A stretch of DNA of 64,000 nt, taken from the NCBI GenBank assembly GCA_037178855.1, contig JASJZC010000004.1, forward strand, positions 434,001 through 498,000, given 5' to 3'. Shown here one piece after another: positions 35,223 to 46,860 of the stretch (positions are counted from its first letter, which is position 1; every line of letters starts with the position of its first letter). The position numbers and the translations under genes are program-made. This DNA is from Oscheius sp. JU75. Taxonomy: Eukaryota; Nematoda; Chromadorea; Rhabditida; Rhabditidae. The notes under the pieces were generated by a model that did not search any database, had not been told where the DNA came from, and saw only the letters and a program-made list of their open reading frames with translations.

Positions 35223-35294
35223 TGCGTCCGGGGGGAATCGAACCCCCGTCGAATGCTTGGAAGGCATCCATGCTGACCATTACACCACGGACGC
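35223..35294 (-). tRNA. tRNA-Gly (TCC)
   Basis: Acceptor GCGTCCG/CGGACGC perfect, anticodon stem GATGC/GCATT around CTTCCAA (TCC), T arm GGGGGTTCGATTCCCCC. Confidence 0.95.
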
Positions 35295-35299
35295 AGTGC

Positions 35300-36110
35300 T
35301 ACGCTGAACAAACGCTAGGGCTATTACTCCCTGTTATCTACCGCTTACCTACACAATAGGATGCATGACCGATATCCGTTCCTAAGATCAATCCAGAGAG
35401 TCTCGTTTAGGGAAAAACTGCGATTGTTCCTCATTTAATTTGGAAGCTAATTCGCCCCTTTCCTACTCGATAGCAGAAAACTCATCAGGGCTAAAAGATA
35501 AAAAAGACTAAAAGATAATAAAAGCCATTTTGTGATCGTGAGTACAGAATAGATTCTTAGCTTGAAGCTTAGTTTTCTTTTTTTTTCTCACAAACATCGT
35601 ACTAAATCCTGAAGTTGTCTACTTCGAATCAAGTAGTGCATACAAAATAGGAAGCGGGAAAGCAAACTTTGACCAGAACATGAGCCTAGTAGTCTCATAG
35701 GGTCAAACAGCTGCTCGTTTTCGTTATTCCTCTTCTGACATATTTGAGAGTCAGTAGCTCAGAATAACTCGCAGTCTCAACGGTAAAGTTCAGTCGTTCC
35801 TCTTTGTCTCTTTGTTGAGGGAAACACTGCAACCTTTTTGAATGTCTTCTCTCTCTCAGACTTCTTTACATCATACTCTCATATGAGTTAAATTTAAAGT
35901 AAGAAGAGGAAGCTGACCGATAAGTTCTTCATTAAAATAAGCGTTCTCTTCCATACTTCAAGTCAAAAAGATATAGAAGGGAAACAGTGAGATGAGTTTT
36001 AGGTCAAAGATCTGTTGTGAATTGGTCGTGCTAAGAGTCACTAAGAGTATGAGTCAAGACTAAGAGTATGAGACCAGCATACCATGAAAGTGTGCACCAG
36101 GTCTGAGGCT
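35300..36110. other. intergenic, nothing seen
   Basis: AT-rich, no long frames. TGAGTCA-containing repeats (AAGAGTATGAGTCAAGAC) occur near 36044-36064. Confidence 0.5.
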
Positions 36111-36112
36111 CA

Positions 36113-36405
36113 TTGTCTGGCGTCGATACACAAGATACAGCTATGTATGATTACAAGTTGGTGCACCCTTTCGACTCTCAGGTGTGCAGTACTGTACAAC
36201 CTTCTGCAAAGCCGGCTGCAACCTACCTCCCATTCTACTTAGGAGATGCACAATTATCCCAACGCCCCCCGACTTCTACAACGGCATGGTTCCTACCGGC
36301 GAGACAGCCGTACCAGCTGAAGAAGGCTCAAAAGGGCAAGAATCTAGAATTATTAATCCTCCCAATCTGATATCTACCTGTCTCACCTCTTCCTGCCGAT
36401 CCTAG
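36113..36405 (+). CDS. Cys-containing ORF, plus member of an inverted pair
   Basis: A likely exon after a 36-nt intron-like stretch ending GACTCTCAG encodes VQYCTTFCKAGCNLPP, then RRCTIIPTPPDFYNG and a Pro/Gly tail. The same block occurs inverted at 36851-37239. The 5' end and reading frame upstream of the acceptor are not resolved. Cysteine spacing suggests a small secreted protein, but this is inference. Confidence 0.35.
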
Positions 36406-36850
36406 TCGTTTCCTATCCCAATATGGTCTTCCATTTCCCGTCTCCAAGTACCCTTGTTCCTTTGTTCTTCTGCGAAGCTTCTATATTTTTTTTTAGCTTT
36501 TTTCTTTGTTCCTCTAGTGTCCCTGTTCAACGTTTCTATCCCATGTACTGTTCTGTCACTTGTTCCGCCTTTTTATAGCGTCCAACACCTTCTTTGTATC
36601 TCTTGACAATTAGAGAATCTGTTACCTTTCATTTCTAAATCCCAGCCGACTATGTAAACTTCCCATATTGATTCACTATTCAGTGTCTAATATATCTACA
36701 ATACTGTCTTCAACAAAACCTTTATTCATCTAATAACAAGCCATAGACAAAATTCTAAACTTGTCACGCTCCGCTCCGCCAGTGAACAGTGGTTTTTCGG
36801 GAACAAGCTGATCACACAAGTAATTTTTACAAGGTCTGCACCACAAACTG

Positions 36851-37239
36851 TCACAACCACTTTTTCATGTCGTCGAAGATGGCGAAGCCGCAAGAACAGC
36901 TCTCGATTGTTAGCTTGCACGGATCGTCGCTAATAGTCAGTTTCGGGGTCTCGCCGGTAGCAACCGTGCCTGCAGAAATCGAAGGCGTGGGGATAAGTGT
37001 GCATCTCGTAGAATGGGAGATAGGTTGCAGCCGGCTTTGCAGAAGGCTGAAATCAAATTCTGTTTGAGAGATACCATATGAGCCAGGGGTTGTACAGTAC
37101 TGCACACCTGAGAGTTGTAAGGGCGCACCAACTTGTAAACGACAGTACATAGTGCAATATCTCGCTTTTTCTTGGGTAAACTCAGTCTCCACAGACTATG
37201 TACAGATCTCCGGCAGGTAACTTTCTCATCCTTTTCCAA
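36851..37239 (-). CDS. Cys-containing ORF, minus member of the inverted pair
   Basis: Minus-strand frame of 113 codons at 37192-36851 (ARYCTMYCR, GVQYCTTPGS, RCTLIPTPS, CKLTIESCSCGF). It shares long blocks with 36113-36405 but has an extra ~28-nt intron-like piece and a 4-nt difference before the RCT motif, so one of the two is out of frame or spliced differently. Function unknown. Confidence 0.35.
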
Positions 37240-37467
37240 TCACTTATGGATCATCTCGAGGATGATGACATTTATCTTATTCTTGTACTTTTCAAATAAA
37301 TTGTTCTCAGAAAATGGAAGAAGTTCAAGCTGATGATACTGTCGTTCACGACGACACTGTTCCTTCCACTTCTGCCGCTCCCACTGTCGAGGCAACTGCT
37401 TGGAATCTCCATTTTTCCGTTTTATTTGTTTTGTGAATGTGGTGAATTTCCCATCAGTAAAATTCTT

Positions 37468-40400
37468 TTATTTATATTTAAAAAAGGGAATTCTGGAGAG
37501 GTCATACCGAGTTCTTCGGAATGGACTGGGAGTTCCCTTCCACCTCTTCGATAACTTCGTTCTGATCGAAGACAACTGACTCTCAGGAGGTGTCGGTAGA
37601 GGATCCACTCCGCAGCACTGGTAACGCTGTGTTCGGATTGACCACTCACAAGAGAAGGAAGAAGGACAGCTTTCATTGTTAAAAGGGTCACAAGATACGA
37701 CCTGTTCTCGGACATTGATAATGTTATACGGCGTACAAACCTCGTCTCCCTTCATGTAGACAATCTTTCCCGGAGGACAGCCATCTGTGGCGACTGGCTG
37801 TGGTGTGCCTCGACAGCCTATAGATATTATTTTGTGAAGAAAAATAAACAAACAGTAGCCGTTAGGACCGTCGAACGGAGCCATACACGAAAAGCCCTGG
37901 GGACAAGGGAGAAAGTGACCGACAATACAAGGTCTTGGCATGCCACTCCACTCTTCCAGATAATATTCTTCCTTGTTTGGACAAATATCTGCAGTATGAG
38001 AACTATAAGAACTAGAAAGAAAGAAACATACCAGGTATGGTACAACAGTAGCCCTGAAGAGCATCCTTTACGTTGGATAGACATTCGAACCCTTCGGGAC
38101 AACCAGCAGCATTCTTGTTCATTGTGCAACGGAGAGGCTGGAGAGACGTATGGTCCTTGTACGGAGCTCGACCGACTGGACAGTAGTCTAAAGAGATTGA
38201 GGTCTACTCTCTGCAGTTCCATACTGTTCTTTTGCAGTGAGCCACAGCAGAAGTAGCGATTCTTCTGGGGATGGGACCGACAGAGATAATCTTTTGGACA
38301 ACTGTTGGGTTCATTAATCATACATTCTCTCACGGTCGTATCGGCAACGTTGATGTAGGCCTAGAAAGAGCTTTAACACGAGCCAACCATCTACGACGCT
38401 TCTCGTTAGTCATGACTTGGCATTAAAAACAGGCGGCTTCGCCCCTTCTCATATGGCCTAAGTTCCCAGATTTCCCCCAAAGCTGTCTTGTCAACTTAAT
38501 TCTTGACATGCGATGACTTGCTAACCGTTACGTTTTAGTAGTAGAGAGATCGAAAAGATCACCTTTTCTCCGTCAGGACAAACTGACATGTCCGTAGTTC
38601 CACAGCAGACATTTTGGTCTGTCAGACTATGAAAGACACATTGGAAATTCTTGGGACAGTTGTTCTGCATCTCGTCGTTACAAGTGATCGGCTGGTGTGT
38701 GTTCGGATTTAGGTAAACCACATCTCCAGCATGACAGGCCGACGCCATACAGAAGTTATTACAATGAAGATTAGACGCAAAATTGTTGGGATTGCCGTCG
38801 CAGCCATTATAGACAAAGCTGGAAAAAAATATCAAAATCTCGACAGCAATTTTTTGTAGCAATTTATTTGCTGAACTTCTTTTCTCAAAAAGTGCAACAA
38901 ATTAATTGCTGCAAAAAATTGTTTAATAATGAGTAGACTTTACCTGGAGCATTTCTTCGTGACAATGTTGAAGTAGTATCTGAACACTAAGTTTGTTATG
39001 ATCCGATTGAAAAAAAAAAAAACCTTGTAACGACTGTCAATCCACCAGCGCAGAGAGACGATCCTTGTTGAGGAGGAAGACCGCAGATATAAGCTGAAAC
39101 AAAACTTTGTCTTTTAAACATTCTTACTTTTGCTCGGACAGCATCTATACGAGGTGACTTCCGGTCCGAGGCTGACTCCCTGACATTCGTGAGTGGACGG
39201 ACAACCTCCTTCCTTTTCCGAACAGCTCTGGAGACTACCGGAACTTCCTCTCAGAGGAGTTCCTCCATTCGGACAGTCTCCTACTCCACAGTAGTTTTCA
39301 CATTCGGTTCTCGAGGCAAAGTTGTTACTGTTCTGAAAGTATTGCTCATTACAAACAGTTTCTTCATAAACTAACCCCGTCACAGCCGCTGTATTGAAAC
39401 TGATCGCACGCCTAAGTAATATTTTACAATTACAACGAATGAGCTAGCCTGAGTCTGACTGTTGTAGAAGTACTTGAAGGATATTCCAAGTTCACAAGTT
39501 TTCCCACTGTTCGGAGGAAGGGAACAGGTAAAGGTTTTCGTGGGACAACACCCGTGTATAGTCCCATCGAAGTAACATTCAAAATTCAAAGGACATGAAG
39601 AAGCCTGTCTGTTGGTGGCACACGTGACGAACTTGCCTTGTGTGTCTTTGTAAGCTTGACCCTGCAGACATCTCGGCTCGGCTGAAAGTTTTTTTCTTCA
39701 GAATCCTTGAGACGTACGAGCTGCATTTCGACAAAAGTTCTGACAGTCGACCAGGGTCTCAAAATTGTTGTCGTTACCCTGACATCCAGTGTATTCAAAG
39801 GATTGGCACTCTCGCGTAGAGGCTGAATACCAGTAACGACGGACCGAACGGTCGCAGTTTCCAATTCGAACTGGCTGGGTGCAGATTGTTTCTGGAAAGT
39901 ACTTCTTATTGTGAACAGTTTCCTCAGAAACTAACGCATTCTAAGACAACAGATAGCCTGGTCGATCTTGCATTCATGAGACGAAGGACAGTCGTTGTTG
40001 GACTGACAGGACTGTATCGTGTCTCCGATCCTGAGAGGATTGCCTCGGTCACATTGTAGACGAGCACAGAAGAGTTCACAGTCGATTCGGCTGAATACAT
40101 TTTTTGCTTAACTTAATGGCCAAGAAGACAAGATATAAAGAGCACAAGTACCTCAAGAAATTGTTGTAGTTGCCTGCTGCTCCCAAGTAGGTGAACGGAG
40201 AACATTTCCCACTGTCGGGATCGTAGAAGAATCTGGTAGCTTGGGTAGTTCCCTGTTTCTCAACACCCGCATCATAGACTGTATCTCGGACATTTGGATC
40301 CAAAGGACGACCTCCTATTCGACCACAGACAGCGGCTATCAGAAGAATTGATTGGTACAGAAGAATACTTACCGACAGTAGGACAACACCACTGAGTACT

Positions 40401-42209
40401 GCCCACAGTTTTGCATTGGTTGTGATGGGAACATGTGTTGGCTTGACTACAGCCAGTTATAGGCTGTTCTTCATGGTAATTCGACCGTCTTTTGTATTCT
40501 GGTGAGCCTCTCGTGCAGCTGTCGCGACAGAAGGATTCGCAGTGCTCCACAGTTCTGAATAAACGAGCGTCTTTTGTGCTAAATTATTAGGTTGGTAAAT
40601 AAGTCTTTTCACTTTTTTGCAAACATGCCCTTTGCCTTGTTTACGACAACAGTCGAGCTATTGGCTATAGCACCTCGTGTTGCTCCCTTAGACCTCTACC
40701 ACCACCATGCAAGATAGCACTTCCCTTCTTTTTATTCTCTGTTCGTTTTGGTCAGGACTATTGATAACCTGTCACCCTACCATCTGCGACATGTCATGTT
40801 AAATGAGTTTCTCAAAGGTACGAATGGAGCCTAAATGGCGGCTATATCAACGATGTTTATGGCCCAGGGACGACGTCTACGAGGGTATGCCAGTTGTGCT
40901 TCCATCACTTTCGGTCTGGGGACAAAGCGTCGAAGATGAGCCAAGGTCAGGTCGATCAACAAGTTTCGATGAATGGAAGCTGCTGCAGCTCATGAACGAG
41001 AATAATGGGCAGATTGCCCGTGAACTAGCAGAGGCATTGTTTATCAGTCATACCGCAGTGGAGCATCATTTGAAGCAATAGAGATTTACGAAGAAACTCG
41101 GCACATGGTTGCCGCATGATCTCAATAACACCCAGAAGTGGCAACGCATGTCCGCCGCATGTTCGTTCTTTCATTTGAAAAAACGAAAAGACTTAGTTAC
41201 CAGCCCAATATATATGGCTGAATAGATTGCTGACACTCCAAGTACAAGAGTGTTACTCTCTGAAAGAGTACCTGAAGTTATTAGGCGAGTGTTCTCCCGG
41301 GCCGACTGCTGCAGGATCCCAGAGGAACTGAGTGCAGACGCCTGATTAAAACGAAATTAGTCAACAAGAAGACGTACCAGTTATGGCGTTGTACCACCAC
41401 CTAGGTTCTGTTGGATTAGGACCCGACGCAGTAGGTTGAATACAGACAAATGCTCGATTGGGACAGCAGATTCCATTAGCCTTTTCGGAATAGCCAGAAG
41501 AGGTGAGGTTCGGAGAAGAAACAAACTCGATACAATCATACAAATCTGCTATGTAGGAACCATCCGATGGGAATATACAAGCACTAGAACCATCTCCCAG
41601 CTAAATATCTGATTATATCAGAAATCTCCTCGACTCACATCATCAGGTGCTTGCTGAGTAAGAATTGAAGCACTATTGCAGAGAACAGGTCCAGATGCTC
41701 CATTTCGTTTCGGATGTTTCGGGTCAGACAGAGCAGAAGTGTATCCAGCTCCTTCGGGTAGAGGACATGTGATCGCGAGTCCATTCCCGGTTGCATCATC
41801 CAAAGCTTCAAGACAAACGTGGCCGTCTCTAGTTGCCTTTTCAACCTAAACTATGAAATAAAAGCTGTGTTCTACAGTCTTCCCCACTTTGTTCTTTCCA
41901 CAGCGACAGGTTCCGACTCCAGTAGTTAAGTCACAGAAGGCATCTGGCCATACTGACGAACACTGATCGTTATGTTGACAGCCCGGTTGACCAGGTTCGA
42001 TTTCTGACCAATTTCCAGATCCAGGTAATGATATTTTTCTTACTCTGATAACAATAACTCTCAACAGCTATGTAAGTAGTTAGACAACTACATAAACCAG
42101 CGTTACAAAACATGCCACCGAGACAGTCTGTGTTGAACTGACACGAATCTCCTACTCGACCGCTTCCTGTCTGTCGTTCTGGTCGACCGTTTTTGTGTCC
42201 AACGGCCAT
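37468..42209 (-). CDS. secreted protein with five Kunitz domains alternating with Cys-rich modules (1,033+ aa)
   Basis: Nineteen minus-strand exons join in phase (42209-42044, 42003-41876, 41845-41639, 41600-41378, 41341-41272, 40554-40373, 40335-40152, 40090-39936, 39891-39718, 39681-39449, 39411-39376, 39332-39128, 39093-39024, 38979-38944, 38818-38563, 38360-38225, 38187-38032, 37988-37854, 37817-37468). Five Kunitz domains are recognisable by F/W-Y-x-N/S...C...F and GCxGNxNNF...C...FC. They alternate with CxxxxxCP...C...CC modules; the C-terminal third is only such modules. Kunitz 1 and 2 lack the Cys14-Cys38 pair, and P1 in the others is Asp, Glu or Ala, so trypsin-type inhibition is unlikely. 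Nematode relatives (MLT-11-like) act in cuticle/moulting matrix. Intron after 39449 is GC-AG. A mariner relic lies between exons 5 and 6. No signal peptide found; an upstream exon is probably missing. AATAAA overlaps the stop. Confidence 0.9.
40587..41208 (+). mobile_element. mariner-like element 2, deleted, inside an intron
   Basis: Ends TTAGGTTGG / CAGCCCAA next to TA at 40585-40586 and 41209-41210. It encodes the transposase N-terminal region ([25 protein letters not shown], then a stop, [11 protein letters not shown]) closely related to element 1, then jumps to the 3' end. Inserted between exons 5 and 6 of the Kunitz gene, opposite strand. Confidence 0.85.
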
Positions 42210-43079
42210 TCCTGAACTTTTTCAATTTGCCTCTTCGTTGCCCTCTCATTTTTTAGTTGAAGCGACGTGAGATTTTTATCTAGATTTTAGTTACTGTAGC
42301 GTCACAGAATAAGTAATTTCCCTGCGGCAGCTCATCGCCGGTCGATTTGAAATCGACTTTCCAGAAAATTTCGCATGTCGTTTCAAGTTGGCGCTCTCCC
42401 ATTTACATTCTTTCTTCTATTTCTTCATTTGCAAAAATCCTCTATACTCCATTCCCTAAATTTGCGCATATGAATGCCGTGAAAATCATAATAGATAACT
42501 TTGTCTTGGCTGGATGGGGATGTAGGGAGATTCTACATGATTGTTATACTCTTTTCTTGTATTCTAAAAAAAAGAACTAGAACAACGCGGATCAAAGTGT
42601 CGAAACTGTCTGATCAATACCGTAACAGAAGTGCTACAAATAAATTTTGGCTTATTTTTTTCGTATAATTTTGTGTGAAGTAGGTCAACGATTAACTGGA
42701 TCGATCTCAAAAATATCAATAGGGATGTATACAGCTCTTGGGAAAGACCAAACTATGTTATAGCTTAGATCCGATCGATTACGAGCTGTCATTTTGCATA
42801 GATTTGCTACGAGTTTTTTTCGTCTCCAACTAATCGTACAGTACATATGGAATTACCTGCTATGAGCAGGAATATAGGGAAGGGCGGCATTAGGCGAATG
42901 GTCAGTGGAGAGCGGCACTGTTGACAGCCGCGTCGGCACACGGAAGTTGCCATTGCCAAAGTAGGATACACACACACGCACGTGACGATGAGATCTATTC
43001 CACATAAAGGGATTGCTTCTATTCTCTCCAGATTTCACCTTCTTCACTATTGTTTAGGACCAATGGCTTAATACTACAG
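42210..43079. other. divergent upstream region of Kunitz and TFIIA-like genes
   Basis: No convincing exon. The acceptor-like AAAAAGTTCAG just upstream of 42209 (minus) implies a further 5' exon of the Kunitz gene (signal peptide), which I could not identify here. Confidence 0.4.
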
Positions 43080-43918
43080 CGGGTTTACTACATTCGAAGT
43101 ATACAACAGTGTTATCGACGATGTTACGAGCAACGTCAAAGATGCGTTACTTGACGACGAAGTCGACCGCGATGTTTTGGACTCGCTGAAAAAGGTATGG
43201 TAACTTTTCTTTCTTCTAAACAAGCTTTTCAGTCTTGGGTCCAGAAGATTGAAGCCAGTGGCTGCGTTGATAGAAAGCCTTACAAACCTCATTTTCTTCC
43301 TCCTCTGATTCGAGGTGTTGCCGTGCCAGCACTTAGAATGCATACTAGACAGACTGGCTATCAGGTATCAATTCACCTGTTATTTCTTCAAATTATCTTG
43401 TTCTAGTTGGAAAATCCTCAATCTATCAAATACACGACCGACTGCTGATGGCGTGGAACTTATTCCAGTACAATATGTAAGACCTTTTTCAGAGTACTTA
43501 CAATCTGCAATTTTCAGAATCAGATTCCCCATCAAATGATTCATCAACCAAGTGCTACCTATATCCCTCTACAGCCGGAAGTCTTCTTCCAGCAAACTTC
43601 AAACGAACAAGAAAATATTGATATCCGCAGCAGAATTCCTCATTCTTCCATGTATCAACTCAGGAAACGGTGAACGAGAGGCGGAAAAGGAGGTTTTGTA
43701 TCCACATTTGAAAGTTCTAACATACTATACAGGATACGGCTAAACTAACTTCGAAGGAACGCAAAACGAAGATGGTTTCGAGGAAGGATGCCGAGAAGGC
43801 TTTAAGTCGACAGATCAAATCTGTTCAACTGGACGGTAACGGTACAGTGGCAGTAGAGGGACAGGAACTGCGAGACAGAGACACAGATAGAGAGACAATA
43901 AGACTCTACGAGCACTAG
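43080..43918 (+). CDS. TFIIA large subunit-like (alpha/beta), partial
   Basis: Exon 43080-43194 encodes FTTFEVYNSVIDDVTSN, VKDALLDDEVDRDVLDSLKK and continues at 43233 with SWVQKIEASGCVD. This is the four-helix-bundle N-terminus of TFIIA alpha (compare the family pattern VYxSVIxDVIxxVRxxFxxxxVDxxVLxELKxxWxxKL). A Gln-rich linker follows (43518 on). The last exon 43733-43918 has basic sequence, then IKSVQLDGNGTV, like the QxDGTGD that precedes the acidic region in animals. The C-terminal beta-barrel is absent and the frame stops at TAG 43916-43918. No ATG is in frame with the first exon (an upstream exon is needed) and one linker junction is unresolved. General RNA polymerase II initiation factor if intact; here truncated or incompletely modelled. 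Confidence 0.62.
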
Positions 43919-45285
43919 CGCCACTCACATTTCCCGCGTTTTGTCACGCCGAACAGATGGCAATTCGGACAGCTGGCACGTGAATCCGCTACTTGCAAGT
44001 AGCCATAGAATAATGGTATGTACGGGCTCGGTCTTCCCGGCTCCTTGGGTTCTTCCTCGAATCCACCGCGGTGTTTGGTATAGTTCTTGGAATCCCTCGG
44101 GCCACTAGGGAAGACTGATAGTGCTCTGATCCTGCACTGAAATCCTTCAGACAGTACACGGTAATGATTTGAGAGAGGTAGTAGTAGAGCCCCATTTCAA
44201 TTTACTTGCTTTCCGAAGCTTTCAGGAGAATCGTATAGTCCGGGCAATCTGATTTAGTGACCGAAGTTCGAGTGTAGTAAACCCGCTGTAGTCCAAGAAA
44301 GAGAGACGAGAAGTGAGGCATTTGCATTGCCTACTGGAAGCCCATGTCATGGAGGCTGTTGGGATATCCGAGAGCCTTGAAGCTGTTCAAAAAAGCCTTC
44401 TTTGTCATGATGAAGTGATAGCTTGCAAGCTAAAGATAGAAAGTGTTGAAGAAGGAGCAGTGACTACACGTGCTGAGAGACTTGGAAGCTGTTAGAATAT
44501 TCGAGAAGGCTGACACTGTCCGAGAACCAGAATCACCGAGAGAAAGACGTCGGCTACCGGGATACTGGAGAACGTGGAACAATCGAGCTGTTCAAATGCC
44601 TCTCCGAAAAATGCGATGCTGTCCCAAAGTCTTGTCTACGATGCATGTCAATTTTTCTAAAGCTGCAGGCGTAAAAGCCCTGTTAGCTTTCTATGTGTTC
44701 TGTCTGCTTAGTTACAGTTTCCTGAGTTTCTGTAGCTCCCAGCTGTCCCTGTTCCCTGTCCAAGTCTCGTCAAATGTTCTGTAATCTTCTGGATTTGTTC
44801 CGTTTTGTAATCTTCTGGATTTGTAAACAAATCCTGTCCCATGTCTCTCGTCCCACCAACGCTCTGTCGACTGGCAATAAGGGCTGACTGTTTTTTTTTC
44901 ACCTGTCCAAGTCTCGTGTTTCTTGTCCTTTTTTGGTGTAGCCCTCTCTTTGTTTCTCCTGTCTAGTCTTGCCTTCTTCATCTCAATGACTGTTCTTGTC
45001 TTCTATCCCGTACCCATGTTCTTGTTCCAAGCCCAATGTTACCTGTTCCAGTAGTCCCACATCCATCTCTTTGCCATCTCTTGACCATTTCAGCTTCCAA
45101 AAGACTTCCGAGACAGAGATCAACTAAGAAGACGAAACAGAAAAGAAGTCTAGCTTGAACCCGTACACTCTTGGCTGTATCAATACTCCCATTCTCGAAA
45201 ACTGCTTTTTGCTCTCAAAAATCGCCATCGCGATACGGGACGTGTTCCTTTCCGGCCTCAGAGGGCACGACTCTTACAGCCGATT
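43919..45285. other. intergenic with small repeats
   Basis: A 22-bp inverted copy of the TFIIA first-exon border (AGCGGGTTTACTACA on the minus strand) is at 44270-44295. A 26-bp direct repeat (TGTAATCTTCTGGATTTGT) is at 44776-44828. Frames here look non-coding. Confidence 0.45.
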
Positions 45286-45290
45286 TTGAG

Positions 45291-45298
45291 TATAAAAG
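45291..45298 (+). promoter_or_regulatory. TATA box of collagen 2
   Basis: TATAAAAG about 110 nt upstream of the ATG at 45404, which follows GGCTTCAG, a likely trans-splice or leader acceptor. Confidence 0.55.
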
Positions 45299-45403
45299 TA
45301 TCCAGAGCGTATGGAAGAGATATCATCAGCGAATTCTCCTCTTCTGAAGCGTGAAATTCCGTTTTGCTTTGCCTAGCTAAAGTCTACTGAATTGCGGCTT
45401 CAG

Positions 45404-46860
45404 ATGCTGAAAAGACTGGTCGGAGTGGCCTCCATTGGCTGCGGTCTCGTTTTCCTGGGAGCTTTGGTCTTCTGTGGTATGGTACTTCAAGATATCAATG
45501 AGTTCTACGCAAAATCGTTGACTGAGCTGGAGGATTTCAAGGTACTTTTTGGTCATTCACAGGCGAGTACTGTGATTGCGCGCTTAGATACCTGTCCGTT
45601 TGTCAAAGATCTGTTAGGCAAAACTATACAAAACTTCCAGGCAACTGCAGACTTCACTTGGGACGCCATCTTGGAAGAAAATGGTCTGGCTACCATAGCT
45701 GTGGAGAGCGATGTCTTCCGGAGAGAGAAAAGAGCCTCAGTCTCTTGCTCATCCTGTTCAGGCAGGAACAACTGTCCTCCCGGCCCCTCTGGGCCCCCTG
45801 GAGCCCCTGGAGCAGCTGGGCAAGACGGCGATGCTGGAGCTTCTGGTCAGCCGGGGAAGTCCGGAGTTTCAATCGTTGCTGTACCGACAGGGAATGGATA
45901 TGACAGTCCACCAGCCTGTACCAGCTGTCCTCCCGGTCCACAGGGTCCTCCAGGTCCAATGGGAGCTGTCGGACCTGCTGGACCCAATGGACTACCTGGA
46001 GCCGTTGGTGTTCCCGGTTACTTGGGGGAAGATGGCCTCCCCGGACCTCTTGGAGATGCTGGAGCCCCGGGTAGTCCTGGCGGCAATGGACTCCCTGGTT
46101 CGCCTGGAAAGAACGGGAAGAAGGGTAAGGGACAGCAGGGACCTGCTGGACCGACTGGACGCCCAGGATTGAGTGGCTATCCCGGACAGAGAGGACAACC
46201 CGGTCGCAATGGCTATTCCGGAGGACAGGGAGCTCCTGGAGCTGCTGGAAAGAACGGTCAGCCAGGTTATAGTGGTCAACCTGGAGTCCGAGGTGAGGCT
46301 GGAAGTCCTGGAGGTAGGAAAGGGGTGATGACTCATACTCATTCTGTTCAGCCGACGCCAACTATTGCCCCTGTCCCAAGAGAGTCGATGACGAAGGGTA
46401 CGCTCAACCTGCTAGTACTCAGGGCTATGAAGAGAGTACACAGGGGTATGGACAAGAGTCGACTTCTCCTGGATACGGGTCGGTGACTACCCGTTTTAGT
46501 CAAGGGACTACCACTGGATATGGTCCAGTAGCTCCTACAGGATACTATTCAGTGACTGCTGGATACGGTCAAGCGACTACCACAGGATACAATCAGGAAC
46601 CGACCGGATCCGGCCCAGTTGTCTCTATTGGTTCAGTGGCTACCAAAGAGACTGTTTCACCTGCTGAACCAGTACCAGTACCTACCGGTTTTGGACCCGT
46701 GTCTCCCTCTGGCTACAGACAACCTCCCACTTTCCAGATCCTAGAATCAGTTCCAGTAGAGGACTTTGTCCAAGAAAGAGTTGAGGCAGCCGCTCCCGCC
46801 ATAATGCCACCCGGAAAAAGAAGACACGATTCTAGAAGACTACATAAGAAAACCTATTAG
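45404..46860 (+). CDS. cuticle collagen with long Gly-Tyr-rich tail (439 aa)
   Basis: Exons 45404-45541, 45641-46313, 46352-46860 (TAG). The 99-nt first intron is a multiple of three and open, but splicing it restores the family spacing ([16 protein letters not shown]). N-terminal anchor [30 protein letters not shown], furin-type RREKR, CSSCSG, short Gly-X-Y, gap with CTSC, long Gly-X-Y, then [10 protein letters not shown]. After the last cysteines comes an unusual ~150-residue tail with repeated TTTGYG, PTGYYS and SAGYG-type motifs and a basic end ([12 protein letters not shown]). Tyr-rich tails could give di-tyrosine crosslinks in cuticle (inference). Chosen ATG is the one directly after the acceptor. 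Confidence 0.93.

Noticed and set aside
35318-35345. ATTACTCCCTGTTATCTA, similar to an I-SceI site
   Set aside because: Imperfect, isolated, no endonuclease gene; treated as chance.
45690-46361. 223-codon minus-strand frame over collagen 2
   Set aside because: Antisense shadow of the Gly-X-Y repeat.
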